DNA from: Lentisphaerota bacterium
Lineage (GTDB): Bacteria > Verrucomicrobiota > Lentisphaeria > Victivallales > Victivallaceae
DNA: 56,714 nt
NCBI GenBank assembly: GCA_015061525.1
Contig: SUWK01000009.1
Location: forward strand, 1-56,714
Reading direction: 5' to 3'
The position numbers were made by a program, and so were the translations under genes. Below the pieces are notes generated by a model. The model was not told the origin of the DNA. It ran no database searches and saw only the letters and a list, made by a program, of their open reading frames with translations. Below are positions 33,607-41,147 of this stretch, piece by piece. Position 1 is the stretch's first letter. The number at the start of each line of letters is the position of its first letter.

Positions 33607-36600
33607 TTATATTGCAATCGCCGGATAGCGGTTGTAAACGTGTTCGTAGATAAGGTCTGTGTAGCGGTTGATGCTCTGGTCGTCGTAGCTCTGCGGGAGC
33701 GAGACAAAGAGGGAATCGCGGATAAGAGTGCTGACGATAGCCTGCGTGTCGGATTTATCCCGCCAGTGATCAAGTTCGGCTATTTTTTCTTTTATTTGAG
33801 CGAGCAATTCAACCGCGATCTTTTTAATTGCCTTTATATCGTTTTTAGACAAATCATCTTTGAAAAGCAGATCGTAAACGGATAACTCCTCGTCCGTTGA
33901 AAAGCCTTCCCGGATATAACGCTGCTGTTCGCCGTCAAGTTCTCCGCAGAGGCGCATCAGGTCATCAAAGGTTTTCTCGATTTTGGGGCGGTCATGTTCC
34001 TGATTGTATTCGTCGATGATTTTCTGATATTTTTCATGGTATTTGATACGGTCCGGATTATTGGGCAGCATAGAGGCTATCCGCTGTTCGATAAGCTGTT
34101 CCAGATCTTTGATCAGCAGGAATTTCTTTTTGGTTTTGGAAAACTCTTTGCGGAGCAGATCAAAATCAATCTTGCTGATATCAAAGGAACGCACCGTTTC
34201 ATCTCCGGTCGATTCGGTGGAAACATATTCATTAACGATATGGTTGATTTGAACCATCAGATCAACTGTGTCGGCATTTTTCCGCTTTTCGATCAATTCG
34301 TTGTAAATGCCGCTGATTGCGTTGCGTTCTTTTGCCATCTGAAGATCTTTTTCATCTTTATTCAGATACTTCCACAACCGGAAAAGTTCACTGGCGATCG
34401 TTTGAAATTCTTTTTTGGTTTTCAGATCAACGCACAACTCATTGGCGGCAGTTTTGAGCAAAGCGATACGTTCAAATTCTGAAGAAGAAACCAGATCATC
34501 CAAATTAAAATTATGTTTCAGCAGAAAATCTTTTGCTTCAGCAATAAGTTCCCGTACCCGGATAACAAGCATTTCTTTGTCAATCGTGGGGTCTTGTCCC
34601 TCGGAGTTCCCTTTTTGTGAAGTGTAATCTGCCAGAGCCTGCCGTAGAGCTTTGACTATTCCGATGTAGTCTATGACCAAACCGTTGGTTTTGCCTTCTG
34701 CCACGCGGTTGGCACGGGCGATGGTCTGCATGAGGGTATGAGCTTTAAGCGGCTTATCCAGATATAGACAGGCAAGGGATTTTACATCAAAACCGGTGAG
34801 CCACATGGCACAGACGAAAACCACCCGGAACGGATGATTTGAATTTTTGAAATCCTTATCAAGTTCACGGTCGATCATTTTCTGCCGATGCGGGAGGATA
34901 TCCAAGCCCCAGGCTTTGAAGGTTTTTATTTCGTTCTGCTCCTGACTGATGACGACCGCCATTTCGGTTTCCTGCATCCACTGGATTTTGCGGGAAAGTT
35001 CCAAAGAAAGCTGCTGAGAAGTTTCGTGTTTCAATTCGGCTTGCAGTTCGGAAATCTTCTGCTGCCAGTATTTCTGAACGAGGTTATACATCCGGACGCA
35101 GGAAACTTTATTCAAGCAGACATACATTGCCTTGCCGCAAGTCCAGTGATCGGAATAGTGTTCCACGAAATCTCTGGCATAAGCATCAAAACGGGGTTCG
35201 GCAGTGAGCAGATGGATCTCTTTGGCAAACTCTTTTTCCAGTTTTTCCTGTTGATTGGGATCAAGTTCGGCAGCTTCGAGAGCTTCGGCGATGCGTTCGG
35301 TAATTTCCGGATCGTTGATATCGTTGAATTTCTGTCCGCGGTTTTCGTAATAAAGCGGAACGGTGGCACCATCGTCCACCGCCCGCTGGAAGTCATAAAT
35401 TGAAACATAACCGCCAAAAGTGCGTTCGGTGATATTGTCATTGGCAAGCAGAGGAGTTCCGGTAAAGCCGATACGGGAAGCACTCGGAAGCAAGCGGCAC
35501 ATATTGTCGGCAAAAATACCGTACTGGCTGCGGTGGGCTTCGTCGGACATGATGACAATATCGTGATCGGGAATGATGGGCGGCAGCTCCGGCTGATTGA
35601 ATTTCTGGATGAGCGTAAAAATAAAACTGGGGTTGCCCTTGAGTTTTTCCACCAAGTCAGAACCGCTGGAGGCGATGAATTGCGAAGATTTGACTGCACC
35701 GAGCATACCGCAGTTTTCAAAGGTGTCGCTGATCTGTGTGTTGAGTTCATCGCGGTCGGTCAGGATGACAAAAGTCGGAGAACCGGCGGCTTTACGGCGG
35801 ATTTTTTGAGCAAGAAAGAGCATGGAATAACTTTTTCCGCTGCCTTGAGTATGCCAGAAAACACCGAGCTTGCCATCTTTGAGTTTGCGGTTGGCATAGG
35901 CTTCGACGGCTTCGTTGACACCGAGATACTGGTGGTTGCGGGCGAGGATTTTTGCAGTATGTCCGTTGGAATGGTCAAAGAGGATGAAGTTTTCCAGAAG
36001 GTCGAGGAAAGTCTCTTTTTTGCAGATGCCGCGAAGCATGGTTTGCAGTTCCACGCAGCCGGGATCTTGCTCTTTGAGGCGTTTCCATTCGTGGAAAAAT
36101 TCATACTTACTGCCGAGAGTACCGACTTTGGCGTGATGGCCGTTGCTCAAGATGAGAAAAGCGTTGTAGTAAAAGAGTTGCGGGATGGTATCCTGATAGT
36201 CGGTAAAGTTATTGGTAAAGGCATCCTGCACGTCGACATTGACCGCTTTGAATTCCATAAAAAGCAGGGGAATACCGTTGACAAAGCCGACGATATCGGT
36301 ACGGCGGCGATAGTGATAACTGTGGATTTTGAGTTCTTTGATGGCGAGAAAATGGTTGTTGGCAGGATTCTGAAAGTCGATGAGTCTGGCGGTACGGGTG
36401 GAGATTTTGCCATTGGGGAGTTTGACGGAAACGGGGACGCCGTCACGGATGAGAGAATATTTTTCCTCATTGATCTGCATTAAGGAGGCGGAAGCGAGGT
36501 GAGCTTCAAAATTTTTCTGAACTTCGTCAATTTGAGCCGGAGTGATCCAGGGATTGAACTCCTGAACTTTGAGCCGGAAATAGTGGGAAAGCAAAATTTC

Positions 36601-36744
36601 CTGATAACTTTTCCGTCCGAACGTGCCGTCTGCACCAAGTTTTTCGGTATCGTAGGCAAACTTGACCTCCCAGCCCAACTCATTCTGGAGCAGATTTCCC
36701 GCACTTTCCTGCACCAGAATATTTTCAGAATACTCGTAACTCAT
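33607..36744 (-). CDS. hsdR: type I restriction endonuclease subunit R
   Basis: 1045 residues. N-terminal PD-(D/E)xK nuclease region with TDIVGFVNGIPLLFMEFKAV (E164, K166). Motor: Walker A TQGSGKS (301-305), DRDELNTQI, DEAH at 401-404, FTGTPL, and a later helicase half with TGFDVKSLACLYLDKPL and ANRVAEGKTNGLVIDYIG. It translocates DNA and cuts away from unmethylated sites with HsdM and HsdS. The ATG at 36744 has GGAGAG upstream. Its first codons (MSYEYSEN) are copied upstream of the Fic gene, see the 23-bp repeat. Last gene of the operon; appears intact. Confidence 0.95.
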   Translation of the reverse strand: MSYEYSENILVQESAGNLLQNELGWEVKFAYDTEKLGADGTFGRKSYQEILLSHYFRLKVQEFNPWITPAQIDEVQKNFEAHLASASLMQINEEKYSLIRDGVPVSVKLPNGKISTRTARLIDFQNPANNHFLAIKELKIHSYHYRRRTDIVGFVNGIPLLFMEFKAVNVDVQDAFTNNFTDYQDTIPQLFYYNAFLILSNGHHAKVGTLGSKYEFFHEWKRLKEQDPGCVELQTMLRGICKKETFLDLLENFILFDHSNGHTAKILARNHQYLGVNEAVEAYANRKLKDGKLGVFWHTQGSGKSYSMLFLAQKIRRKAAGSPTFVILTDRDELNTQISDTFENCGMLGAVKSSQFIASSGSDLVEKLKGNPSFIFTLIQKFNQPELPPIIPDHDIVIMSDEAHRSQYGIFADNMCRLLPSASRIGFTGTPLLANDNITERTFGGYVSIYDFQRAVDDGATVPLYYENRGQKFNDINDPEITERIAEALEAAELDPNQQEKLEKEFAKEIHLLTAEPRFDAYARDFVEHYSDHWTCGKAMYVCLNKVSCVRMYNLVQKYWQQKISELQAELKHETSQQLSLELSRKIQWMQETEMAVVISQEQNEIKTFKAWGLDILPHRQKMIDRELDKDFKNSNHPFRVVFVCAMWLTGFDVKSLACLYLDKPLKAHTLMQTIARANRVAEGKTNGLVIDYIGIVKALRQALADYTSQKGNSEGQDPTIDKEMLVIRVRELIAEAKDFLLKHNFNLDDLVSSSEFERIALLKTAANELCVDLKTKKEFQTIASELFRLWKYLNKDEKDLQMAKERNAISGIYNELIEKRKNADTVDLMVQINHIVNEYVSTESTGDETVRSFDISKIDFDLLRKEFSKTKKKFLLIKDLEQLIEQRIASMLPNNPDRIKYHEKYQKIIDEYNQEHDRPKIEKTFDDLMRLCGELDGEQQRYIREGFSTDEELSVYDLLFKDDLSKNDIKAIKKIAVELLAQIKEKIAELDHWRDKSDTQAIVSTLIRDSLFVSLPQSYDDQSINRYTDLIYEHVYNRYPAIAI
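36722..36744. repeat. 23-bp direct repeat, copy 1 (hsdR start)
   Basis: TTTTCAGAATACTCGTAA followed by C and TCAT: the reverse complement of the first codons of hsdR. Copy 2 lies at 37663-37685 with a single C/G difference. The two copies bracket the Fic gene. Confidence 0.92.
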
Positions 36745-36762
36745 TAATTTCTCTCCATATTC

Positions 36763-37641
36763 TTAAAACTCGTCCGAATCACTCTCGTAATAGTAAGAGT
36801 AGTCGATACCTTTCATAAACATTTCCCGGTCGTCGATTTTGTCGGTCAGAGCAACTTTCAGCAGAGCTTTCAAATCGGAACTGTCAACGACACTTTTACG
36901 CATTGCATCAAGATATGCGTTTTTATTGACCAAACTCCAGTTGATACATTGTTTCAAAGAACGTTTGAGCATCAAGTCCAGCCAGATACGGGTGGAACGC
37001 CCATTGCCTTCCATAAAGGGGTGAGCGACATTCATTTCCACATACTTGTTGATGATCTCTTCAAAGGAAGATTCCGGCATATTCTCAATATTGGGCAGAA
37101 TGGTGGAAAAATAAAGAGCATTGGCAAAGGTGAAACCGCCCTTGCTGATATTTTTATCCCGGATTTGCCCGGCGAAGTCATACAAGCCGCCGAAAAGATA
37201 AGCGTGAATTTGCTGCAAGCATTTTACCGTTCCCGGTTCCATAGAAGCAAGGATACCGCTTTCAAAGAGAGTGTAAGCCTTGGTTCGACTTTTGCCGTCG
37301 ATGGTATCATCGCTGTAAGTGAACCATTTTATAAATTTAGCGGCATGACGGCTTGGAATATGCTCAATCAAAATGAGAATATCCTGTTGGGTAAGACAAT
37401 CGGTCAGATAGCGTTTGCCGTCGGCAGCGGTCATTTTCAGTTGACTACAATTTGTAGTCAACTCGGGGTTGGTCTTTTTCAGGCGTGATTTGAGAACGCT
37501 CCAGTATTTGCGCGGATTAACGCTTTCGGTCAAAACGCCGACAATATCGGCAACCGAGAACAGCCATTGATTAGCTGAGGCATCCCACGCCGCCCGGACC
37601 TCACGGTCATTAAAAAAACGGATGGAAATTTTATTGCTCAT
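36763..37641 (-). CDS. Bro-N/Fic fusion protein (class III-type Fic AMPylase)
   Basis: 292 residues from the ATG at 37641 (a TTG at 37650 is possible). Residues about 1-107 resemble a Bro-N antirepressor-like DNA-binding domain ([24 protein letters not shown]). The Fic core follows: [22 protein letters not shown], and the active-site loop [12 protein letters not shown] (207-218) with all catalytic residues. The C-terminus has SYYYES (about 282-287), matching the class III self-inhibitory motif (S/T)xxxE. Expected to transfer AMP to a target protein, held in check until needed. It lies between hsdR and an unknown gene, flanked by 23-bp repeats, as a separate cassette. Confidence 0.85.
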   Translation of the reverse strand: MSNKISIRFFNDREVRAAWDASANQWLFSVADIVGVLTESVNPRKYWSVLKSRLKKTNPELTTNCSQLKMTAADGKRYLTDCLTQQDILILIEHIPSRHAAKFIKWFTYSDDTIDGKSRTKAYTLFESGILASMEPGTVKCLQQIHAYLFGGLYDFAGQIRDKNISKGGFTFANALYFSTILPNIENMPESSFEEIINKYVEMNVAHPFMEGNGRSTRIWLDLMLKRSLKQCINWSLVNKNAYLDAMRKSVVDSSDLKALLKVALTDKIDDREMFMKGIDYSYYYESDSDEF

Positions 37642-37646
37642 CAATT

Positions 37647-37685
37647 TCAACCTTGTTTTAATTTTTCAGAATACTCGTAAGTCAT
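37647..37685 (-). other. vestigial hsdR start, 12-codon mini-ORF
   Basis: Reads ATG ACT TAC GAG TAT TCT GAA..., a peptide [12 protein letters not shown] then TGA. It mirrors the true hsdR start (MSYEYSEN). Its ATG overlaps the preceding gene's stop (ATGA) and its own stop sits 5 bases before the Fic ATG, so it can act as a coupling leader. Confidence 0.75.
37663..37685. repeat. 23-bp direct repeat, copy 2 (upstream of Fic)
   Basis: Same 23-bp sequence as 36722-36744 with one mismatch. Marks the upstream edge of the inserted Fic cassette. Confidence 0.92.
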
Positions 37686-38410
37686 AATTCATCATCCCGC
37701 AATTTGCAAATATTTTTTGTCATCATAATTTTACGCAACTTGGTTCCTAAATCAGTATATGCATAGTATGAATTGACTTTACGGGGTATGGGGATTTTTT
37801 TAGAAACCATACGCGTAGGTTCTGTTATGAAGCGATTTTTCGCCTGGTGATCCTCCGTAATTATACCAAGTCCTTCTAACCTCAACAATGGCTCAATTCC
37901 ATCACTTTGCCCCTCGTATACTACAAATAAATTTTCTGTATACATTAAATAAGTTACATCATCTGGAAGTAGTCTGTCTATAATTTCTGCATATGTAGAG
38001 AATGTCTGCCAATCAATATACTCGGACAAATATGCAAGGTATAATTTCGCTAACATTCTTGGTTTGTTGTAATCAAGATAGCGATCCACTAAAATCATAA
38101 TGTACTCAAGTTGTTGTTTTTGAAATTTTTCATTCTGTTGGAATTTCTCCGCATACAAGTTGCGATTATTTTCATCAAGAGAACATTTATTTAACTCATC
38201 TAAAAAACATATTAATTTTTTTAAGTTGTGTCGCTCTTTAATGCTTTTTCCAATGCGATATATGGAAATCGCAGAAGATATAAACGGTATATCTTTTAAA
38301 ATACCATCTTCAAGTAACGCATCAATTCCCAACTCCGCCGCATTAGATATGATACTTTCAAATTCTGGTGACAAACTGTCTTTTAATGACTTAGATAAAT
38401 CATTTGCCAT
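37682..38410 (-). CDS. unknown protein downstream of hsdS
   Basis: 242 residues from the ATG at 38410, which overlaps the hsdS stop (TGATG) and has a GGAGG site. A hydrophobic or amphipathic patch, DIPFISSAISIYRIGKSI (about 38-56), precedes a long helical middle (KRLYAEKF-type, QLEYIMILVDRYLDYNKPRML). The C-terminal part (LLRLEGLGIITEDHQ..., then YAYTDLGTKLRKIM) looks like a winged-helix fragment. AT-rich, unlike hsdM. I do not recognise it. Placement inside the operon suggests a defence-linked or regulatory role, perhaps abortive infection. Confidence 0.7.
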   Translation of the reverse strand: MANDLSKSLKDSLSPEFESIISNAAELGIDALLEDGILKDIPFISSAISIYRIGKSIKERHNLKKLICFLDELNKCSLDENNRNLYAEKFQQNEKFQKQQLEYIMILVDRYLDYNKPRMLAKLYLAYLSEYIDWQTFSTYAEIIDRLLPDDVTYLMYTENLFVVYEGQSDGIEPLLRLEGLGIITEDHQAKNRFITEPTRMVSKKIPIPRKVNSYYAYTDLGTKLRKIMMTKNICKLRDDEL

Positions 38411-39633
38411 CACTTCACCTCCAATTCGCCGGTCATCAGTTTGGGCAATAAATAATCTCTCGCTTCTTGGCATGAATTAACAGCTTTTGACAATACTTTA
38501 ACTTTCTCGAAATACGGGGCAACAATCTGTTCAAATGAATCAATGATTTTTCTTGATGGCAGTAAAGTGGAATACATCTCCAATTTATCTACTTTTACCC
38601 TTTGTCGTCCATCACTTCCCGTCATACTGTTGATTGCATAATTTCTGAATTCTTCAGTTCTCGCCAATAAGTACACTATGTACGGATTTAATTTTTTAGA
38701 TCTCAAAACAATAAATTCTGTTGAACCGACGCCATACACACCTTTATCAATATCTGAAACGAAAGCAGTCTTCCCATTTTCTAGACATGGAGTAATACGG
38801 GCGAGAAGAGTATCTCCGATCTCAAATTTACTGCCAGCATTTTTACTTGTTTCAGAAACCGCTGCCGTTGAAATTACCATGCTGGATGTGCTTAATGCTT
38901 CCATCGGAATAAAAGTTTTAATAGTATCATTCGTTGCGGTAATCTTCGGATTGAATGCAATAAGTTCACATAATTGTACTTTCTCCCAACCTTCGGGTAT
39001 GCCGTTGATGATTTTGATGGTTTCGTGACCTTGGAAGCGGAGGTCGATGAACCATTCTTTATAGAGCCGCTGAGCGGCTTCTTCGAGCAGTTTGATCTGT
39101 TTCCGGTTATTTTCAATCAAATCATCATACGCCGAAAGCACATCCGCAATCTTCCGTTGCACCTCAAGCGGCGGGAGAGAGACAGGCACATTTGACAGTA
39201 TGGATGTATTCAAATTGAGCATTGTTGAGCCGACTGCATGTTTTTCAACCCAGCCAACAGATTGAGACGTTTGCAGCTGATAAAAAATAAACTTGGGATT
39301 TGCTTGGGATTCATCTATTGTAACACGCAAACATCCTGTTCCACACAACCATCCGCTTTCTTCTTTACCGGCATACGCACATCTACCGACATCTCCCCTG
39401 CGGGAATACAGAATATCACCGCTCTGTATTTTATGCTTGGTAAGTCTTTCGACATGGGATGCTTCAATCCGTGCAATAGATTGTTCTGATATTTTGCCTT
39501 CTACCAAATCCTTTGGCATAACAACAGGTGTGCCAATTTCTGAATAATCCGATTGGTGCAACTGTGAACCGAAAGGACCAGTCTGAATATTACTGGCAAT
39601 ATCGCCAAGTTTTACTTGTTGCCACTTACTCAT
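38410..39633 (-). CDS. hsdS: type I restriction specificity subunit S
   Basis: 407 residues with the usual two target-recognition domains separated by conserved helices. TRD1 starts WQQVKLGDIASNIQTGPFG and ends with LPPLEVQRKIADVLSAYDDLIENN. TRD2 starts IPEGWEKVQL and ends with LLPSRKIIDSFEQIV and a C-terminal LLPKLMTGEL. Complete; it sets the methylation and cutting site. Overlaps the cyclase-like gene by 8 bases and the downstream unknown gene by 1. No inverted hsdS copy is present, so no phase-variable inversion is apparent. Confidence 0.93.
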   Translation of the reverse strand: MSKWQQVKLGDIASNIQTGPFGSQLHQSDYSEIGTPVVMPKDLVEGKISEQSIARIEASHVERLTKHKIQSGDILYSRRGDVGRCAYAGKEESGWLCGTGCLRVTIDESQANPKFIFYQLQTSQSVGWVEKHAVGSTMLNLNTSILSNVPVSLPPLEVQRKIADVLSAYDDLIENNRKQIKLLEEAAQRLYKEWFIDLRFQGHETIKIINGIPEGWEKVQLCELIAFNPKITATNDTIKTFIPMEALSTSSMVISTAAVSETSKNAGSKFEIGDTLLARITPCLENGKTAFVSDIDKGVYGVGSTEFIVLRSKKLNPYIVYLLARTEEFRNYAINSMTGSDGRQRVKVDKLEMYSTLLPSRKIIDSFEQIVAPYFEKVKVLSKAVNSCQEARDYLLPKLMTGELEVK

Positions 39634-40417
39634 TTTTTCCCTCCAAAGTCAATTTGTCCAAATTGATTAAAAAAGGATGATTGTTGGCATGACAGTATTC
39701 ATTAAACTGATTTGCCAACCAGTGGTATTTAGGGAAAACAGTTGTCTTGTTTTTCGCAAGTAATTTTTTATATTCGTGTAAAATAAAAGAACCATTTCGA
39801 CGAAGATACTGTTCTACTTTACTTTTTCCTCCATCTAATAGAGCAATTCCCCAAAATGGATTCAGATACAATTCCCCATCGATATCTTCACGTATGACTT
39901 CATCTACTTCAAGAAAATTACATAGGTTTAACATTTCTTTGCTTATATAATCAAAAATAGTTCTTTCAATAATAATTCTTGGATAATTCGCAATTTTTGA
40001 CTCTCCATTGAAAGCATTAAGTAATGCCTCTCCGTAAACCAATGTGTCATCCATATAAAGATTACCTATCGAAATAGCTCCCCGTATAATGTTGTGATTC
40101 AGCAAGGCATTCATGTAAAGTAATAAAGAAAAATGTTCTATATTAGCAAAATACCCCATTATGTTCTTTGTATCTTGGATTTCTGTAGCAATGATAATAT
40201 TGTCACTGAATATTTTGATTTTTATATTACTCTTATAAGATTTTTTCATATCTTTATGTATATAATTCGCAAAAGAATACACATAATTAATTGATTGCAA
40301 AAATTTATTATTTTCTTTCGGATCACGCATTTTTTCACTGGCTCCGAGGAAATCTAAAAATGCAACGATATGCGGAGTCTGTTTCAGCGGCTCTGTCGGC
40401 TGGTACTTTAATTTCAT
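39626..40417 (-). CDS. nucleotidyl-cyclase-like protein inside the RM operon
   Basis: 263 residues. The pattern AFLDFLGAS... (first acidic metal position, about residue 22), FSDNIIIAT (second Asp, about residue 71), NALLNHNIIRGAISIGNLYM, and VYGEALLNAFNGES...NYPRIII follows the class III cyclase/GGDEF fold core. It resembles a widespread hypothetical family with the core DILG - SDS - RGAI..G. The SDN and RG residues are consistent with metal and nucleotide binding, but base selectivity cannot be read. Start has GAGGTG upstream and overlaps a 22-codon sORF (ATGA). AT-rich. It may make a cyclic nucleotide signal in defence; this is inference. Confidence 0.6.
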   Translation of the reverse strand: MKLKYQPTEPLKQTPHIVAFLDFLGASEKMRDPKENNKFLQSINYVYSFANYIHKDMKKSYKSNIKIKIFSDNIIIATEIQDTKNIMGYFANIEHFSLLLYMNALLNHNIIRGAISIGNLYMDDTLVYGEALLNAFNGESKIANYPRIIIERTIFDYISKEMLNLCNFLEVDEVIREDIDGELYLNPFWGIALLDGGKSKVEQYLRRNGSFILHEYKKLLAKNKTTVFPKYHWLANQFNEYCHANNHPFLINLDKLTLEGKNE

Positions 40418-40482
40418 TTTTGCACCTCGCTGACAATATTTTTTATAGGACTTATGAGTCTTATTTTAATTGCATCTCTCAT
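40414..40482 (-). CDS. 22-residue sORF linking the four-helix gene and the cyclase-like gene
   Basis: Encodes a peptide starting MRDAIKIRLISP and ending SEVQK. Its ATG overlaps the stop of the four-helix gene (ATGA), and its TGA overlaps the start of the cyclase-like gene (ATGA). This perfect chaining suggests it is really translated, as a coupling peptide or a remnant of a lost gene. It contains copies of a 9-nt repeat also found in the four-helix gene. Confidence 0.55.
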   Translation of the reverse strand: MRDAIKIRLISPIKNIVSEVQK

Positions 40483-41147
40483 TGTTTCCCGCCTTTCAGC
40501 AGCTTTGCCGCTTCTTCGATCTTTTTCAGTAAAGATTCATTGTTGTATTTTGCGGCATCTCGATAGATTTCCCGCAGGAGCGATAAGAGTTTTTCCTGTT
40601 TCGCATTGCGGCTGTTTACCCGGGCGTTATACATCCTCTCACGCAAGCCGCCTTTTTCAGCGAAACTATCTGCCAATGATTTCAGTTGCCGGTCAAGCAG
40701 ATAATTGGTCTGGTGGATCAGCGAAATCATCACATTGCAAAACAACTCGGCGTTGTCAGATGGCAAATAGCTCTTATAAGTCTCATAAGACTTATTCTTT
40801 GTTCGGGCAAGCTGTCTGATCTGCACAATTCTCTGATCATCTTTATCCCACAATGGCAAGTTATGCACCCGCAGATAATCCCGGTAATCTTCCAGTAATT
40901 CTTCGAGACTCGCTCTTGCAACACCGATAAGTTTGATCTCGGTTTCGCTGCTTATCCCCGAAGCCATACATCCCTCGATGATATTCTGTTTGCCGCTTCT
41001 TGCCGCCTGTATCATCTGGTCGATCGTCCGGTCTCCCTTTTTGAGAAAATTGGTACAAAAATCACTGGTGGCATCGAATATCACCACGCTGTTCTGATAG
41101 GATTCCAACTCCTGATAATTGCCGTGAGGCTGGATGATTTCACTCAT
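40479..41147 (-). CDS. four-helix-bundle suffix-domain protein
   Basis: 222 residues. The first 110 residues are a four-helix-bundle (S23/IVP-like) domain: TIDQMIQAARSGKQNIIEG, then ARASLEELLEDYRDYLR. A Tyr-rich repeat NKSYETYKSY follows (about 118-127). The suffix region NAELFCNVMISLIHQTNYLLDRQ completes the known architecture, often found in hsd operons of Bacteroidetes and relatives. Exact role unknown, possibly a nucleic-acid-binding accessory of the RM complex. ATGA overlap with hsdM. Confidence 0.78.
   Translation of the reverse strand: MSEIIQPHGNYQELESYQNSVVIFDATSDFCTNFLKKGDRTIDQMIQAARSGKQNIIEGCMASGISSETEIKLIGVARASLEELLEDYRDYLRVHNLPLWDKDDQRIVQIRQLARTKNKSYETYKSYLPSDNAELFCNVMISLIHQTNYLLDRQLKSLADSFAEKGGLRERMYNARVNSRNAKQEKLLSLLREIYRDAAKYNNESLLKKIEEAAKLLKGGKQ

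Noticed and set aside
35533-36483. 316-codon open frame antisense to hsdR
   Set aside because: Lies over the conserved HsdR motor and nuclease motifs.
38410-39633. Phase-variable hsdS system
   Set aside because: Only one hsdS, with no inverted partial copy and no recombinase gene beside it.
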